A stretch of 64,000 bases of DNA from Mangifera indica (lineage: Eukaryota > Streptophyta > Magnoliopsida > Sapindales > Anacardiaceae). The position numbers and the translations under genes are program-made. This document shows, piece by piece, positions 32,949 through 44,465 of this stretch. Location: NCBI RefSeq assembly GCF_011075055.1, contig NC_058146.1, positions 6,324,001 through 6,388,000 on the forward strand. The letters run 5' to 3'. How positions within the stretch are numbered: position 1 is the stretch's first letter; each line of letters opens with the position of its first letter. The notes under the pieces were generated by a model. The model had not been told where the DNA came from. It searched no databases and saw nothing but the letters and a program-made list of their open reading frames with translations.

Positions 32949-33504
32949 TACACATGGCAATGGGGTTGGGTCAGCCCAATCTCCTATTTTGGTTCAATCG
33001 GCAAAATTGTTGGGTATGTTAGGTCCGTGGGTTATGCGGATTGTGCCCAAACTGATCTAATACTATTTAATTTATAAAAAAATCATTAATTATTAATCAA
33101 TAGAATGGGGACTCAAAGGTTAAAATAAATTAATTTCATGGGGAAGGTACTATTCAAAAGTAATTAAAATTTCGAAAAAAATATAAATTAATATAATAGA
33201 AATCCAAAAGACATTAATAATTAATTATTAAGGAGACCTCAAAAGTCATTATCCAAAAATAATAAAAATTTGAAAAAATATGAATTTATATCATAGGAAC
33301 CAAAAATACATCACCCAATAAAATTTTTAAAATGTATAATTTAGCAGGTCTACTTATAAAAACACACAAGCGGATTTGATAAACTATACGAAAGTACTAT
33401 CCAAGGGCTCTTCAACTATGTTGTAAGCCCTATCATGCCAATGGATCAGCCCCACCAATTAGGCCCGTCAGTCGAGCTCTGGGCATGATTTATTGCCATA
33501 TCTA
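32949..33504. mobile_element. hAT-like MITE with ATGGCAAT terminal repeats
   Basis: Left end TACACATGGCAATGGGGTTG. The right end's complement is TAGATATGGCAATAAATCAT. The ends are GGGTTGGGTC/GGCCC-rich and the middle is AT-rich. No matching 8-bp flanks were found, so the call rests on the terminal repeats. It lies in the spacer between the two NHL3-like genes. Confidence 0.45.
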
Positions 33505-33994
33505 CTCCATAGTAGTAGGAGGTTTGAGAGTCCTGACGAGCTGGCACGCCGATAGGCTCAAGTGATCAAACCAGGTAGGGTGTTGAAGCTGGTCATTCAG
33601 TGGATTTGGGTGGGAATTTATGAAAGAGAAAAACAGGAGAACAAGTAAATTGTGGTCATATTTTGCATTTGATTTTGGCTTTTTGGATGTAGCTTTTATT
33701 TATAAAAATTATATGGAGAAGAAAATGAAGTGAGAGTTGAATTGAGTTATGGTGACGTCCGAGTGGATGGCCAATGTTGACTACATGGGGAAGATGATGA
33801 AAAATGGAGGGCGGACAATAAAATCTTTCTCCTCCTTCTTATTATTATTATAAAACAGAGGGTAGAATTGTAAGGTAAATAGTAAAATCTTATTCAAAAT
33901 TGATTTGGTCGACTGATTTTATTAAATTTAATAGTTCATAAAATGGACATTTAAATTTTTGAAACTTGCAAGTGTGAGTTTAGAAATGGATTAA
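33505..33994. other. Spacer, nothing recognised
   Basis: No gene and no defined repeat. A short TTATTATTATTA run lies near 33840. Confidence 0.3.
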
Positions 33995-35483
33995 TAAGTC
34001 TTCTGGCCTTTATATAATTTCATCCTAAGATGCATAGTATTTTATCATTAATAAAATAACAATTATTTATTTGTTATTAATATGTATATATACATATGTA
34101 TGTTTGAGAAATGCATTTAGATTGATAGAATTGTAACGAAGTGATCAACATATAACTTGATTATGAAAAACCTATAAACACAAATGAGATCGATTTAAAA
34201 ACATTCATAGTTTCAGTATTATTCTGACCGATTATACATATAATACGATAAGATTATCCTAGTATTGAATAACTCTACTAGAAGGTAACGACATATCTGA
34301 TGTGTCAAAATTGTTGGTGTCAATCTAGTATAACACATAGATAAATGTTAACTGCATTATAACTTGAGTAACCCATCAAAGTGATTCCACATAGATGGTA
34401 GCTCTAGTGCTTGTGGAATAGATCTTCCAATAGACATTAGTGCATGTAATATTTAGACTTGAGATCACTAGAATGTTTCACACACTAATTGACATAATTT
34501 GAGACTAGCCCAATGTAGTTTTTTTTCGAACGGTCATCAGAACAATAATAGTTGGCTATGTCAAGAAGTGTAGTAAGGTTATAGTGAATCAATAAAAAAT
34601 TTATTACTCTTGAGGTATAAGACAAAGATATCTTGTAATACTATTTGATAGACAACTATCTTCAATGAAATACATAGCCACATTATGAATTGGGGTTGAT
34701 CTCTTAATCCAATAATACTCAATCGTTGTCTAGAGAGTTAAATAAAAAAGTCAAGGGAACTAGGTAGATACTATTTTGTACCTCAATCTCTATGAAATGT
34801 TAGAATGATGAAAGGATTTGAATGCACAGTAATTGTACTATTAAAATATTACTTCAATTAACTCTTATTTTTTATATGTTGGGTGGCTACGATGTCTTGT
34901 TCATAGTCTCTGAATAAAAAGATAATTAATTATATATTAATTATAATTTTATTTACCACCACATATTAGAAAACCTATGGGTCACCTACAAAATAAGTTA
35001 TTAGCCATGAATTGAAATATTGAGGTTTAATGTACAAAAAGTAAATCATCTAAGGTTATCTTGAAGTTGTTGAATTTAGATATTTGAAAATGTGTTTTAA
35101 TTTTTTATATAAATGTTAAGAATATTTATGAGTTTGATTAATATAAATTAAGAGATTGGGTTAGAGTGAGAAATACCTATTGTCTGGTGGTAAAGAATAT
35201 AAAAAGGCTACTAAGTTTATCATAAGAAGGGAAGAAAAATAGGGAGAAAAGGGAGGAAGGAAATATAGATATGATATTAGATAGAACACACGTCATTTTT
35301 ATCATTCTTGTATTACATTTAAACTAGTCGGAACATCGTAAATATAGGTATTCCAATCATCAGACAAATCACATAAAAACTTTGGTGTCACACCTATTTC
35401 AATTAATCTCCTCAAATATTTCACGCACTCGTAGCAGACATACTCAAGTCTTTTTAGATTTTAATTGCTGTTTATTTTGCACA
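33995..35483 (+). repeat. Copia LTR, family-1 copy D (solo-like)
   Basis: Matches the other copies from ATAATTTCATCCTAAGATGC (copy C: GCAATTTCATCCTAAGTTGC) through GTGCATGTAATATTTAGACT and a U5 ending TTTATTTTGCACA. No copia coding sequence borders it on either side, so it is probably a solo LTR left by recombination. The left end is blurred. Confidence 0.65.
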
Positions 35484-35888
35484 AGATTTAAAATTGCATA
35501 TATTAATAGATGAAAATAATTTGCACTAATAAAAATAAATAAGTTAAAATTATAAATAATATAATCAAAATTAAAATTAGTTCAGGGTGTGAAAAATAAA
35601 GAAAATTTGATTTTGAATATAAATGTTTAACTCAATTAATAAATAAATATATAGTTATAAAAAAAAATTAATATTACATTGATAATCTTTTAATAAGAGT
35701 GAGAATTAGATTACATTTTTTATTACTAGCTATATCATCAATAATGATATTTTATTAATTACAAATCAAATAAAATAATATAAATAATAAAAAATAAATT
35801 ATCAAAATAATCTTTAATCTTATCAACTAAACTCCTTGTGAATACAAGGAATAATTCATGTGCAGGAAAACACCATTATGGTCTTTCT
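35484..35888. other. AT-rich spacer, nothing recognised
   Basis: No gene, no defined repeat. Confidence 0.3.
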
Positions 35889-36705
35889 AAGAGGTGTCAA
35901 TACGCTGGGCTGTGTCGACTTCAGCTCGACCTATGAGGCTAATGGGTTGGGTCAGGCCTGAGGCCCATACAATAATGGGTCTTTGGGTCAGGCTGACTCA
36001 TTGATATGTGAAGACCCAATACCCTACCCATATAGTAATATGCCTTAATTGGGTCATGTTAGGCTGGCCCATTTAAACAATATTTTTTATTAAAATTTTT
36101 AAATACAAATTATTTTTCAATTATTAAAACTGATAACAGTATCCTGAATATTTTATTTATAATATCTCACATATGATAGAGGAATATCATAATTACATAA
36201 TGAAAAATATTATAAATTGATAACATAGTATAAATAAATTAATTTATATACTGTATAAATTAAAAAATATAAATAAAATATATATACCACATATCATTTA
36301 TCTACTCAATTTTAACATCTAAATCTCTGAATTTTTTAAAGATATCTTATCACACAATTCAGTATTTTGAAATCTTTGAATTGCTTTATATAAAATAAAT
36401 AAATAAATTAAAAAATTAAAAAAAAAAAGTAACGGCTTCTGTTTTTACCACCAGGTAGAAGCCGTTTTGCTTCTACATTGGAGAAACTTGCCACAGAAGG
36501 AAAAAAAATATTTTATTTTATTTTTTACACAGTATTAGATTAAATCAGGCAAGCATATAAGTTTAGTACTAAAGCCCCAAACTCGGTCTAACAGGCCCGT
36601 GGCCTAACCCAACACGTTATAATATCGAATCAGTCTTTTTATATCGGATTTTATAATCGTGTTTTGGGCTAGGCCTCTCTTGGCCTAGCTCAGTTAACAT
36701 GTCTA
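35889..36705. mobile_element. hAT-type non-autonomous element
   Basis: Left end AAGAGGTGTCAATACGCTGG. The right end's complement is TAGACATGTTAACTGAGCTA. It is flanked by GTCTTTCT and GTCTTTCC, an 8-bp duplication with 7 of 8 matches, the hAT footprint. Ends rich in GGGTTGGGTCAGGCC and GGCCTAACCC surround an AT-rich centre. No transposase ORF. It sits about 450 bp downstream of the second NHL gene's stop. Confidence 0.6.
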
Positions 36706-36954
36706 GTCTTTCCTCTTAATCATGCAGAAAAATTCAGCTAATACTAACGCTGTCAATACGGCAATCATCCTGATCATTGCTTCTCTGTTTATTAACAGTA
36801 ACACCTAATCTATTTGTTAATTGTTCGATATTTATGAATAATTATTCATATTGTTAATTATTCCATTTATAATTAAACCATATTAGGAAATAAAATACGA
36901 ATAGTCACTCAAACTATTTAATATGTAACCATAATCAAGAACCATAAGATAATA

Positions 36955-36976
36955 AATAAATTCGTTATTTATTCAC
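36955..36976 (-). terminator. Conserved 3'-UTR end with poly(A) signal (NHL gene 2)
   Basis: The minus strand reads GTGAATAAATAACGAATTT, 184 bp after the stop. It differs at one position from the block at 32307 after NHL gene 1. Confidence 0.6.
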
Positions 36977-37159
36977 ATACAAAAACGTAACAGATATGAC
37001 CATAAATAATATATAATAACAATAAAGCTATCACAAAATCCGGCAATAACAGCTCAAATAAAAAATACAAAAAAATAATCTGTATCAGGGAAATAACAAA
37101 AGAATAAGAATATCCAAAAACAATGAGAAGTCCCTAAATAATATCCCTTCTACTCATCA

Positions 37160-37828
37160 TCAGAAATCAACCTTGCATTTCGTAGCAGTGGTGAGAGCAG
37201 AATCCACAGGAAACTTCAACTCACACTTGATAACCGGCTTCAACTTCGGCGTCTTTATCTTCCCCAACTTGAACCTAATCTTCAAGTAAAGTTTCACATC
37301 AACAGAGTAAGTTCCAGAAGTTCTTTCCTGGTTAAAATCTTGAAGATCTTCATTAAGCAAAAGCTGTTGACCCTCAAAAGATGTGCTCAAAACACTGGTG
37401 GTTTTGTGGCCCTGGTAAAATGGAGTCAACATTTTCGAATCCAATCTCGCGTCCTCGTAATAAGCCCTGGCTTCGATACGATCGTAGTAAACACCAATCT
37501 TTTTGTTTGGATTGCGGATGGTGATGTTGACTGAAAGATTGTACTGGAGGTTGTTGCTGGAGGTGAGGTTGAACTGGGTTAATTGGGCGTCGGTGACGTG
37601 GAACTTGATGGGATTAATGGGACGAAAGATGAGCCAAACGATCAAGGCGGCAAGGGCGACGATGACGATGATGGAGAGGATAATTTTGAGCAAGAAGGTG
37701 AAGAGGCAGCAGCAGCAACCGCATCCTGAGCCACGGCCGGGACGGTGGTAGTGTTTTTGGTGGGTGGTGGGTGGTGGGATGGCCGGCCCGTAATAGGCAC
37801 CGTTCAACTGGGGTTGTTTCTCAGGCAT
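37160..37828 (-). CDS. NDR1/HIN1-like (NHL3-like) LEA_2 protein, second copy
   Basis: Single-exon, 222 residues, roughly three quarters identical by eye to the product of 31464-32135. Signature LNGAYYGPAIPPP (8-20) and Cys patch CGCCCC (36-41) come first, then a membrane segment at about 43-68 and LIFRPINPIKFHVTDA (66-81). The LEA_2 domain covers about 97-200, with NPNKKIGVYYD (106-116) and FYQGHKTTSVL (137-147). Four extra N-terminal residues (TTHQ region) and one missing residue near 191 are the only length differences. The family role is a plasma-membrane protein in pathogen response; nothing catalytic is known. It faces gene 1 tail-to-tail across 5.0 kb of transposon-rich DNA. No defects seen. 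Confidence 0.95.
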   Translation of the reverse strand: MPEKQPQLNGAYYGPAIPPPTTHQKHYHRPGRGSGCGCCCCLFTFLLKIILSIIVIVALAALIVWLIFRPINPIKFHVTDAQLTQFNLTSSNNLQYNLSVNITIRNPNKKIGVYYDRIEARAYYEDARLDSKMLTPFYQGHKTTSVLSTSFEGQQLLLNEDLQDFNQERTSGTYSVDVKLYLKIRFKLGKIKTPKLKPVIKCELKFPVDSALTTATKCKVDF

Positions 37829-37938
37829 AATTGAAGGCCGAAAAATAAAAACAAATTAAGCAGAAGAATTAAACTAAACTGTTTTGCTCAAGAAGAATGA
37901 ATGAGAGAATGTGTTTGAAGAATGAGAGGTTTAAGGAG

Positions 37939-37948
37939 TTATATATAA
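37939..37948 (-). promoter_or_regulatory. TATA box of NHL gene 2
   Basis: The minus strand reads TTATATATAAC about 115 bp upstream of the ATG, the same spacing as in NHL gene 1. Confidence 0.65.
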
Positions 37949-37990
37949 GAAGTCATAGGAACGTGGGAAAAGGAAAAGAGACTTGAACTA

Positions 37991-38070
37991 AACCACCGCG
38001 TGTGCGTGTGTAATTTTCCAAGTAGAAGAAGGAACACGGCAACTGTCTGCGTCAGTTAACGCGGTTGCGT
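37991..38070 (-). promoter_or_regulatory. CGCG-box region of NHL gene 2
   Basis: Two CCGCGT/ACGCGG cores: one in ACCACCGCGTGTGCGTG (plus strand, about 37993), and one in GCAACCGCGTTAACTGA on the minus strand at 38068-38052. The second matches the block upstream of NHL gene 1. CAMTA binding is inferred from the consensus only. Confidence 0.5.
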
Positions 38071-38089
38071 TGTAGGCGATTTAAGAAAG

Positions 38090-39951
38090 AAACGACATTA
38101 CTTGGTAATTTCCTTTTTTCTTTTTATATATAAAAATAATGTTGAAACTCTCTTTGTTGAAGAGGTCTTTGATGGAAATTGGAAACAGGCTGCCGTAAAT
38201 CAATCATTTTTGCATATTTTAATTGGTTTTCTGGCTCTTCTCTTTAACTTGTGAAGCATGATAGAATCTATATTCTATATGTTAAAAAAATATTAGACAA
38301 AATTATGTAAATTTATTTTAAGTAAATAAATTGATATATATTTTATATGTACTATAATGTGATTAGATAATTTTAAAATAACGTGAGTATATACATATTT
38401 GTATATTCAAAATATGTATGAATAGTATTACTGAAAAATATAAATTAAAATTTTCAAATTCAAGCATAATTAATTCATGTTAATAGAATATTTTATCTTC
38501 TTTATTGGATAGGAAATTATTAATGTTAATTGATTCATATATTATTGTTTTAAATAAATATTTTCAACTAATAGCATTTATAAGTATACAAAATCAAATC
38601 TAAACTATATAAAATAATATTATTTTTTAACATAATTAACCTATCAATTGTCAAATTAAGCGGAATGGAGATCTCAAGTTAGTGTAAAATTACTCTTCTT
38701 TCCAATTTTGATATAAGAATGAATTAATAATGGATATATTTGAAGAATGGATCAATTAAAAGAGAAAAATCAACAAACTTGCGTGTTGGTTAGAAGAAAA
38801 TAGACAGAAAAATGAAACAACACGATCCATTTAGTCAGCAATTAATCTATACTGTTTAATAAAAATGATATACACTTGAAAATAACTCAATATGAGTCTG
38901 AAGTTTCCACTGAATACGATAACTACAAACGAAGCTGACAAAGTCAAGCATATGAAAATGAGGATAACCGGCGAAGCCAATGACTTTTGTGTATGAATAG
39001 GAAAGCAATCATAGAAAAGTATGAGGCCCCATCTGTGAGTCAAATTGGAAGGACAATACTAGATTAGAAGGACTGATTCCATCCACACGTAGGTTTTCAA
39101 ACTTACGCTATCGGTGGGAATATGTGCTCGATATTAAATAAGAAGACCTTTCTTTTGGAATTTATGAATGCTTTGTACTTGCATTGCAAGCCCTGAACCC
39201 AGAATTCGATGCCCCATCAATTCCTAGAATACTAAATTAGGTGGACGATTATTTTCCATTTAATATTTGTTTGAATGATTTTTTTTGTTCTTAGACCTTA
39301 AATAAATATTTTCTCATTTTTTGTCTTTTTTGGGTCAATTTTAATTATGAATAGTATTTAAATAAGTTTTTTTATCAAATATTGAATCTTAAATGTTAAT
39401 TTGAAAAAATAAAAATTACTTATTTATTCTTCTACTATAATTTGTCACAATTCTTCATTTTCTTCTTTAATTTTCATCTCATCACACCTTTCAATAGTCC
39501 TTAACCCTGTCCTCCTGATCTCCAAGATTCTATCTCAAAACTGATTAATTGTTTGTTTCTTCTATATCTCATACACTTCTTCTTCTTCAATCTTACCTCT
39601 ATCTTTCCAGTCTTAGTAAAAATTCCTGTTGGCAAACACAAGTTGAAGGATTTGTTTGTTTCATTGTTATCTTTGTTTAAGGAAAAAGATTAAAAGAACG
39701 GAAAAGATAGGATGCAATCTGATGGGGGGATTATGGTTGAGGAATATAGAAGATGTCGAGACATTTTATGATGAGATTTGGAGAAAATTATGAAGGAAGG
39801 TGGGGTTGCAGCTGTGGGGTGAGCCATTGTAATTCTGGCTAAGATGAAGGAGGAAATTGTAGAGGCTTTAGCAAAAATTGTTGCATTGAGTGGCGGTGGC
39901 ACTAGGTCAATTAAGGCAACGTCAAAGTGGTAAATTTGACAAAAACTGGGG
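38090..39951. other. Unassigned spacer
   Basis: Partial palindromic-MITE sequence at 38330-38425 (ATGTGATTAGATAATTTTAAA). The 70-codon minus ORF at 38831-39043 has a hydrophobic stretch (VILIFICLTLSASFVVIVF) but no family I know. The minus ORF at 39690-39902 is without support. No confident gene. Confidence 0.3.
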
Positions 39952-39959
39952 TGGGATAG

Positions 39960-40479
39960 TAGAGATGGAAATTTCGGTCTGATTTTAGAGGTTCTGACCC
40001 TCTTCTACTCTAATGGAGATGGGTCAGAGACAGGGATATATGTATCCCCTTCTCACCTTGTCCCTGCCTCTGTCCCTGTCCCTGTCCATGTTCCTTTATA
40101 TTAATATATTTACTGAAAATATTAATATATTTTTATAATTTTAGATTATTTATGTTTTTTAAATTTATTTAGGATTTTGTTGTACACATTAATATGATTA
40201 ATATATTATATTTATGATATTTTAAATAATAAATTTATTTTAATTTTATTTAATTTTATTATTTAATATATTTATAATATATTTAGAGAATATAAGAGAA
40301 GATTTTTTCTAACATGTGCGAAAAGAGGATTTTTTCCTGTAGGACGAAGTGAGGATAGAGAAGACATTTTTTTCATGGAAAAGGAATGAGTCAGAGAAAA
40401 AAATTAATATCCTCCACAAAGACTGGGACAGAAACAGAGATTAAGAGCCCTTCTCTGCTCCTGCCGGTTGCCATCTCTA
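39960..40479. mobile_element. hAT MITE, TAGAGATGG termini, perfect 8-bp TSD
   Basis: 520 bp. Left end TAGAGATGGAAATTTCGG; the complement of the right end is TAGAGATGGCAACCGGCAGG. The flanks are TGGGATAG at 39952-39959 and again at 40480-40487, an exact 8-bp duplication as hAT elements make. The ends carry GTCCCTGCCTCTGTCCC-type sequence and the middle is AT-only. Relatives at 62544-63069 and, more decayed, 59400-59534. No transposase. Confidence 0.8.
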
Positions 40480-40487
40480 TGGGATAG

Positions 40488-41451
40488 GTTGTCGAAAGGG
40501 TAGGATTACCACTATAGATAATCAAGACTGTGCTGGCAACAGGGTGTTGGTGGCAACTGCAAACAAATGACAAATTTGTGAAATAAATTTAAAGGCTACT
40601 TTTATTATAATAATATCATAAGTGTATCAAAGTGTTAAACTTGCTATGACAGTAGGAAAGTGTCATTTTTTGAATTCAAGAGTGGGCAATGCATTAAGGT
40701 AAAAAATGGGTGGAAAATACTTGTTCTTCCTATTAAATGTTACTAATTTCTAATTTCTTTCATACGGCTTAGATAATATTTTATTATCAAAAATAAATTA
40801 TCATAAAAATATAGTGAATATTATTATGGGGCAAATTGATATTTTAAAAATATTCAAAAACCCCCAATTTTTTTAAATTTTAAATAACCTCTAAAATTTT
40901 ATAAAAACCCTTGATAGTTTCAAAAATTAAAATTCATCCCTTAATATATGATTATAAGACAAAGACGCATCTATTTATAAAAAGAGAAAAAGAAGAGATG
41001 AGAGTGAAAGGAAAAGAAATTGAATGGCTTCTTATATAATTTGGATATTTAAAAAATTCTTTTTAATTTTTGTTCATTTAAAGTTATATGATAATTTTGA
41101 AAAATGAAATAATAGAGATAAAATTTTAATTTCACTATTTAATACTATTATTTCATTAATAGAATTTAATTTTGGATGAGAAGTTGTAATTTGTGCTTTT
41201 ATTTTTGGGTGAAAAATGTTATTTATGTCAACTAGGGGTGAACAAATGGTTGAAGCTAAACCTTGGGTTGGAACATGTGATTCACTGTAGTTTAAAACTG
41301 TGGAAGGAAACAAATAGTGAAGAGACAAAAATTTATTGTTTATGATATAAAATAAAATTTGACTAATTTTTTGATTTTTCATTACTAATCGATTAACTAA
41401 GCACATATTTTAAGAATAATATTATATGTATTTATTTTTTAGTATATAAAT
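40488..41451. other. AT-rich spacer, nothing recognised
   Basis: A 110-codon minus ORF at 41074-41406 has no recognisable domain and low-complexity composition. Not called as a gene. The last ~45 bp are the left end of a palindromic MITE interrupted at 41452. Confidence 0.3.
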
Positions 41452-42262
41452 AGATCAAAAGACTTATTCTCATACAAGTTATAGTGAAATCTCTAACTTT
41501 TACTCTCTAATATTAAAAAACTCAAGCACTTACCCATAAACAAATTTATGTTAAAAATCTCAGTTATGGTTAAGGGTAAAATTGTTTTTACTAAAAAATT
41601 TAAAAATAAAAATTTTATTAAATTTTCTTTCTAAGTTTAGAAATCTAACAATTTTTCCTTAATCCAAAGTTTAAAAACTGACAAATATCTCCTAAGTTTG
41701 TTCCTCTTTTCTCTAATGCCAATTCGTAGTCTTTGACAGTCGGTCATCCTCATTTCCATCTTATCTCTCTCTTCAGTCACTTTTTCTTTCCTTTCTAGTT
41801 GTCTTCAATCGAGATGAAGACAGGTCTTCGTCTGAGATAAAGACGCATCATCTTTGTCTCTCAGACAAAGATGACGAGTCTTCATCTAAGATAATCAAAG
41901 ACGGTTTCGTTTTCAAAGAGGGAAGGGAGAGCGACTAGAGGGAGAGACAAGGCGGGAGGGAGGATGACTGACGATCGAAGAGAGCAAATCGACATTAGAG
42001 AGAAGAGGAACAAACCTTAAGGGTATATTTGTCAATTTTTAAACTTTGGGTTCAGGGAAAATGTAAGTTTTTTAAACTTGAGAAGGAAAATATAATAAAA
42101 CTTTAATTTTTAAAATTTTTTTAATAAATGATAGTTTTACCCTTAACCTTAACTGAATTTTTAATAGAAATTTACTTATGAATAAGTATTTGGATTTTTG
42201 AAAGTTAGAAAGTAGGAGTTTAAGATTTCACTGTACATTATATGGGAATAAGTCTTTCAGCC
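41452..42262. mobile_element. Mutator-type fold-back element with perfect 9-bp TSD
   Basis: 811 bp. Left end AGATCAAAAGACTTATTCTC; the complement of the right end is GGCTGAAAGACTTATTCCCA. The terminal repeat similarity continues inward through AGTGAAATCT. The flanks TATATAAAT (41443-41451 and 42263-42271) are identical, a 9-bp duplication diagnostic of Mutator superfamily insertion. The centre is an imperfect palindrome rich in GAAGACG/CGTCTTC. Non-coding. Confidence 0.8.
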
Positions 42263-42390
42263 TATATAAATATGTATATAGATGATATATCATTATATAA
42301 TTTGATATTATTTTATTCTTAATTCAAAATCATCTAATCACTTAATGATATATATTAAATCTATATTTATTTATATATTCAAGATAAATA
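42263..42390. repeat. Palindromic AT-rich MITE, copy split by the Mutator-type element
   Basis: TATATAAATATGTATATAGATG and GATATATCATTATATAATTT resume the family sequence whose left end lies before 41452 (ATGTATTTATTTTTTAGTAT). Joining the two sides gives the same order as the copy at 43738. Confidence 0.55.
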
Positions 42391-43110
42391 CTTATAATTT
42401 TATTAATATTTTAATTATAATAAATAATTATATTAAGCCATGTGAACCTAAACAAAGACTAGAGAGTCGAATCTCACCTAAATCCCACCTGCTCCAAGTA
42501 CTGGAAGGAAAACTTCTATTATGTTTACGACTTGTTCGGTAATATTAAAATAGATTTTGTCAAAATCAAAAAAATGATAAGGAATATCTTATTTTATTGC
42601 TTCATTTTGTCAAAAGAAAAATGTAGTCAATGTCATGGAAGGATATTTTCAATTTGATCATGTAATAGAGAAGACAAAATGTGTCGTAATTGGATTTATT
42701 AAAATTATATTGATTTAAAATATTATTATATATAACGAAGTTGATGAAGAATTTTATGAGGGAATACTTTATTATTATACAAATATAACATATCTATTTG
42801 CCAAGCAAGACCGTCACCCCAGCGGTTGACAATGACCCCAGAAAGAGACGAGGGAGTTTGTAAAAGTTGGGCCCCTTTTGTTTATTTATTTAATATTTGC
42901 ATAAGAGGAGGCTGGTTTAAAGTGACTGTCACTTTTTTTTAAGAGAGTATAAAAAAAAATCCCAAAGAATAGGGAAACTTAATTTAATTATATTTTATGG
43001 TAAATATTATGAAATAAGTTGATTGGTAAAAAATTGGAAAGTTAATTTGTTAAATTTATTTACAATATTTTTCAGTTTAGGTAAAATTTGAAGTATTAAC
43101 ACAACATTAT
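42391..43110. other. Spacer, nothing recognised
   Basis: No gene and no defined repeat. Confidence 0.3.
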
Positions 43111-43114
43111 TGAT

Positions 43115-43275
43115 ACTCTAAGTGATATATGTATACATAATTTTACTATTTCATATATAATAAAATACATAATTTAGATATACAGATGATATATCATTAT
43201 ATGATTAAATAATTTTAAATTAAAAATAAAATAATACTTAATTATACAATGATATATTATCTCTGTATTCAAATT
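43115..43275. repeat. Palindromic AT-rich MITE copy
   Basis: GATATATCATTATATGATTA on the left pairs with TTAATTATACAATGATATAT on the right around TTTTAAATTAAAAATAAAAT. This is the clearest inverted-repeat pair of the family. Confidence 0.6.
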
Positions 43276-43279
43276 ATAT

Positions 43280-43283
<4 letters not shown>

Positions 43284-43338
<55 letters not shown>
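43284..43338. repeat. (TA)n microsatellite
   Basis: About 55 bases of alternating A and T next to the right end of a palindromic MITE. Confidence 0.95.
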
Positions 43339-43341
<3 letters not shown>

Positions 43342-43737
43342 TTGTTTTTCTATATATAATGACCTAAATTAATGAATCTTAAAACTAATTCACTCCATGG
43401 TAATAGTTTGGGAGTTAGATTTCTAGAAATAAAACAATAGTCCCAACAAAGGTAATAATAAATAATATACAATCTTTTTATGCATTTTGAAAATTAATTA
43501 TTCTTATTTTTTTATCACGGCAAACCAAAATAAGGTGTTTGTAGTTCACCACATTTTATTATAGGCCTACTTTATTGATATGGGTCTTGGCCCATTATAT
43601 AGATTTGTAGCAGACATAAGCCCAACTTGTTAGTTTCTTTCTACTTGGACTCAGATTTGAAAGAGACCAAAAACTTCTGTGCCATTACATGTTGAAGGGA
43701 TTGACCTTGCCCAACTTATTTAAAAACAATAAAACTA

Positions 43738-43865
43738 TTTGTATGTATTTTTAGTACATGAATAAGTATATAAATGATAAATTATCATATGATTAAGTAA
43801 TTTTCAATCAAATAAAAAATATTATTTAATTATATAATAACACATCATGTGTACCTTTTTTTGTA
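43738..43865. repeat. Palindromic AT-rich MITE copy
   Basis: ATAAATTATCATATGATTAA and TTAATTATATAATAACACAT form the inverted arms. The left end reads TGTATTTTTAGTACATGAAT. Confidence 0.55.
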
Positions 43866-44465
43866 CTTAATTATGAATTATTATAATTTCATTGATTTAA
43901 AAAAAATGATGTACCTTTTATTATTTTGGTCATTTATTTTTTATAGAAATTTTTAGAGACACAATCTAGACAATGTTTACTCATGGATCTTATTTGCCCC
44001 AAAATCTTAATAATCACTAATTGTGTGGATACAACATATACCAAGTGCATGGTTATGTATGATCTCTATATAAAGAAACATAATTTTACAATTTCACAAC
44101 TTTTTGCCTAATACACAATGGTCACATCCATTTACCCCAAACCCCCACTTGTTCACAAAGGTCCTAGCAAACAAATTGTGTTTGTTTGAGCCTTTGATGG
44201 TTCATGTTTTGTGTGGACATCTGAGGTACAATCCTAAGCTTAGGTTAAGAGTGTAGATTGGTACATCTTAGCGATCAAAAAGATGAAGGAGTCACTCACA
44301 TAAGTATGATTTCTTGATACACCCTATGGATGTATGAAATTAACATGTTAAAATCACATATCTATTAAACGGATCCCGATTGTGTTTTGTTGTTATTTGT
44401 ACAAATTTAAAATTGCAATTCCATTGTGCATGGTTTGATTTTGCACCCGCCATAATTCCCAACAA
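43866..44465. other. Unassigned spacer, may include decayed copia sequence
   Basis: No reading frame recognised with confidence. The right end borders the RT fragment at 44466. Confidence 0.25.
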
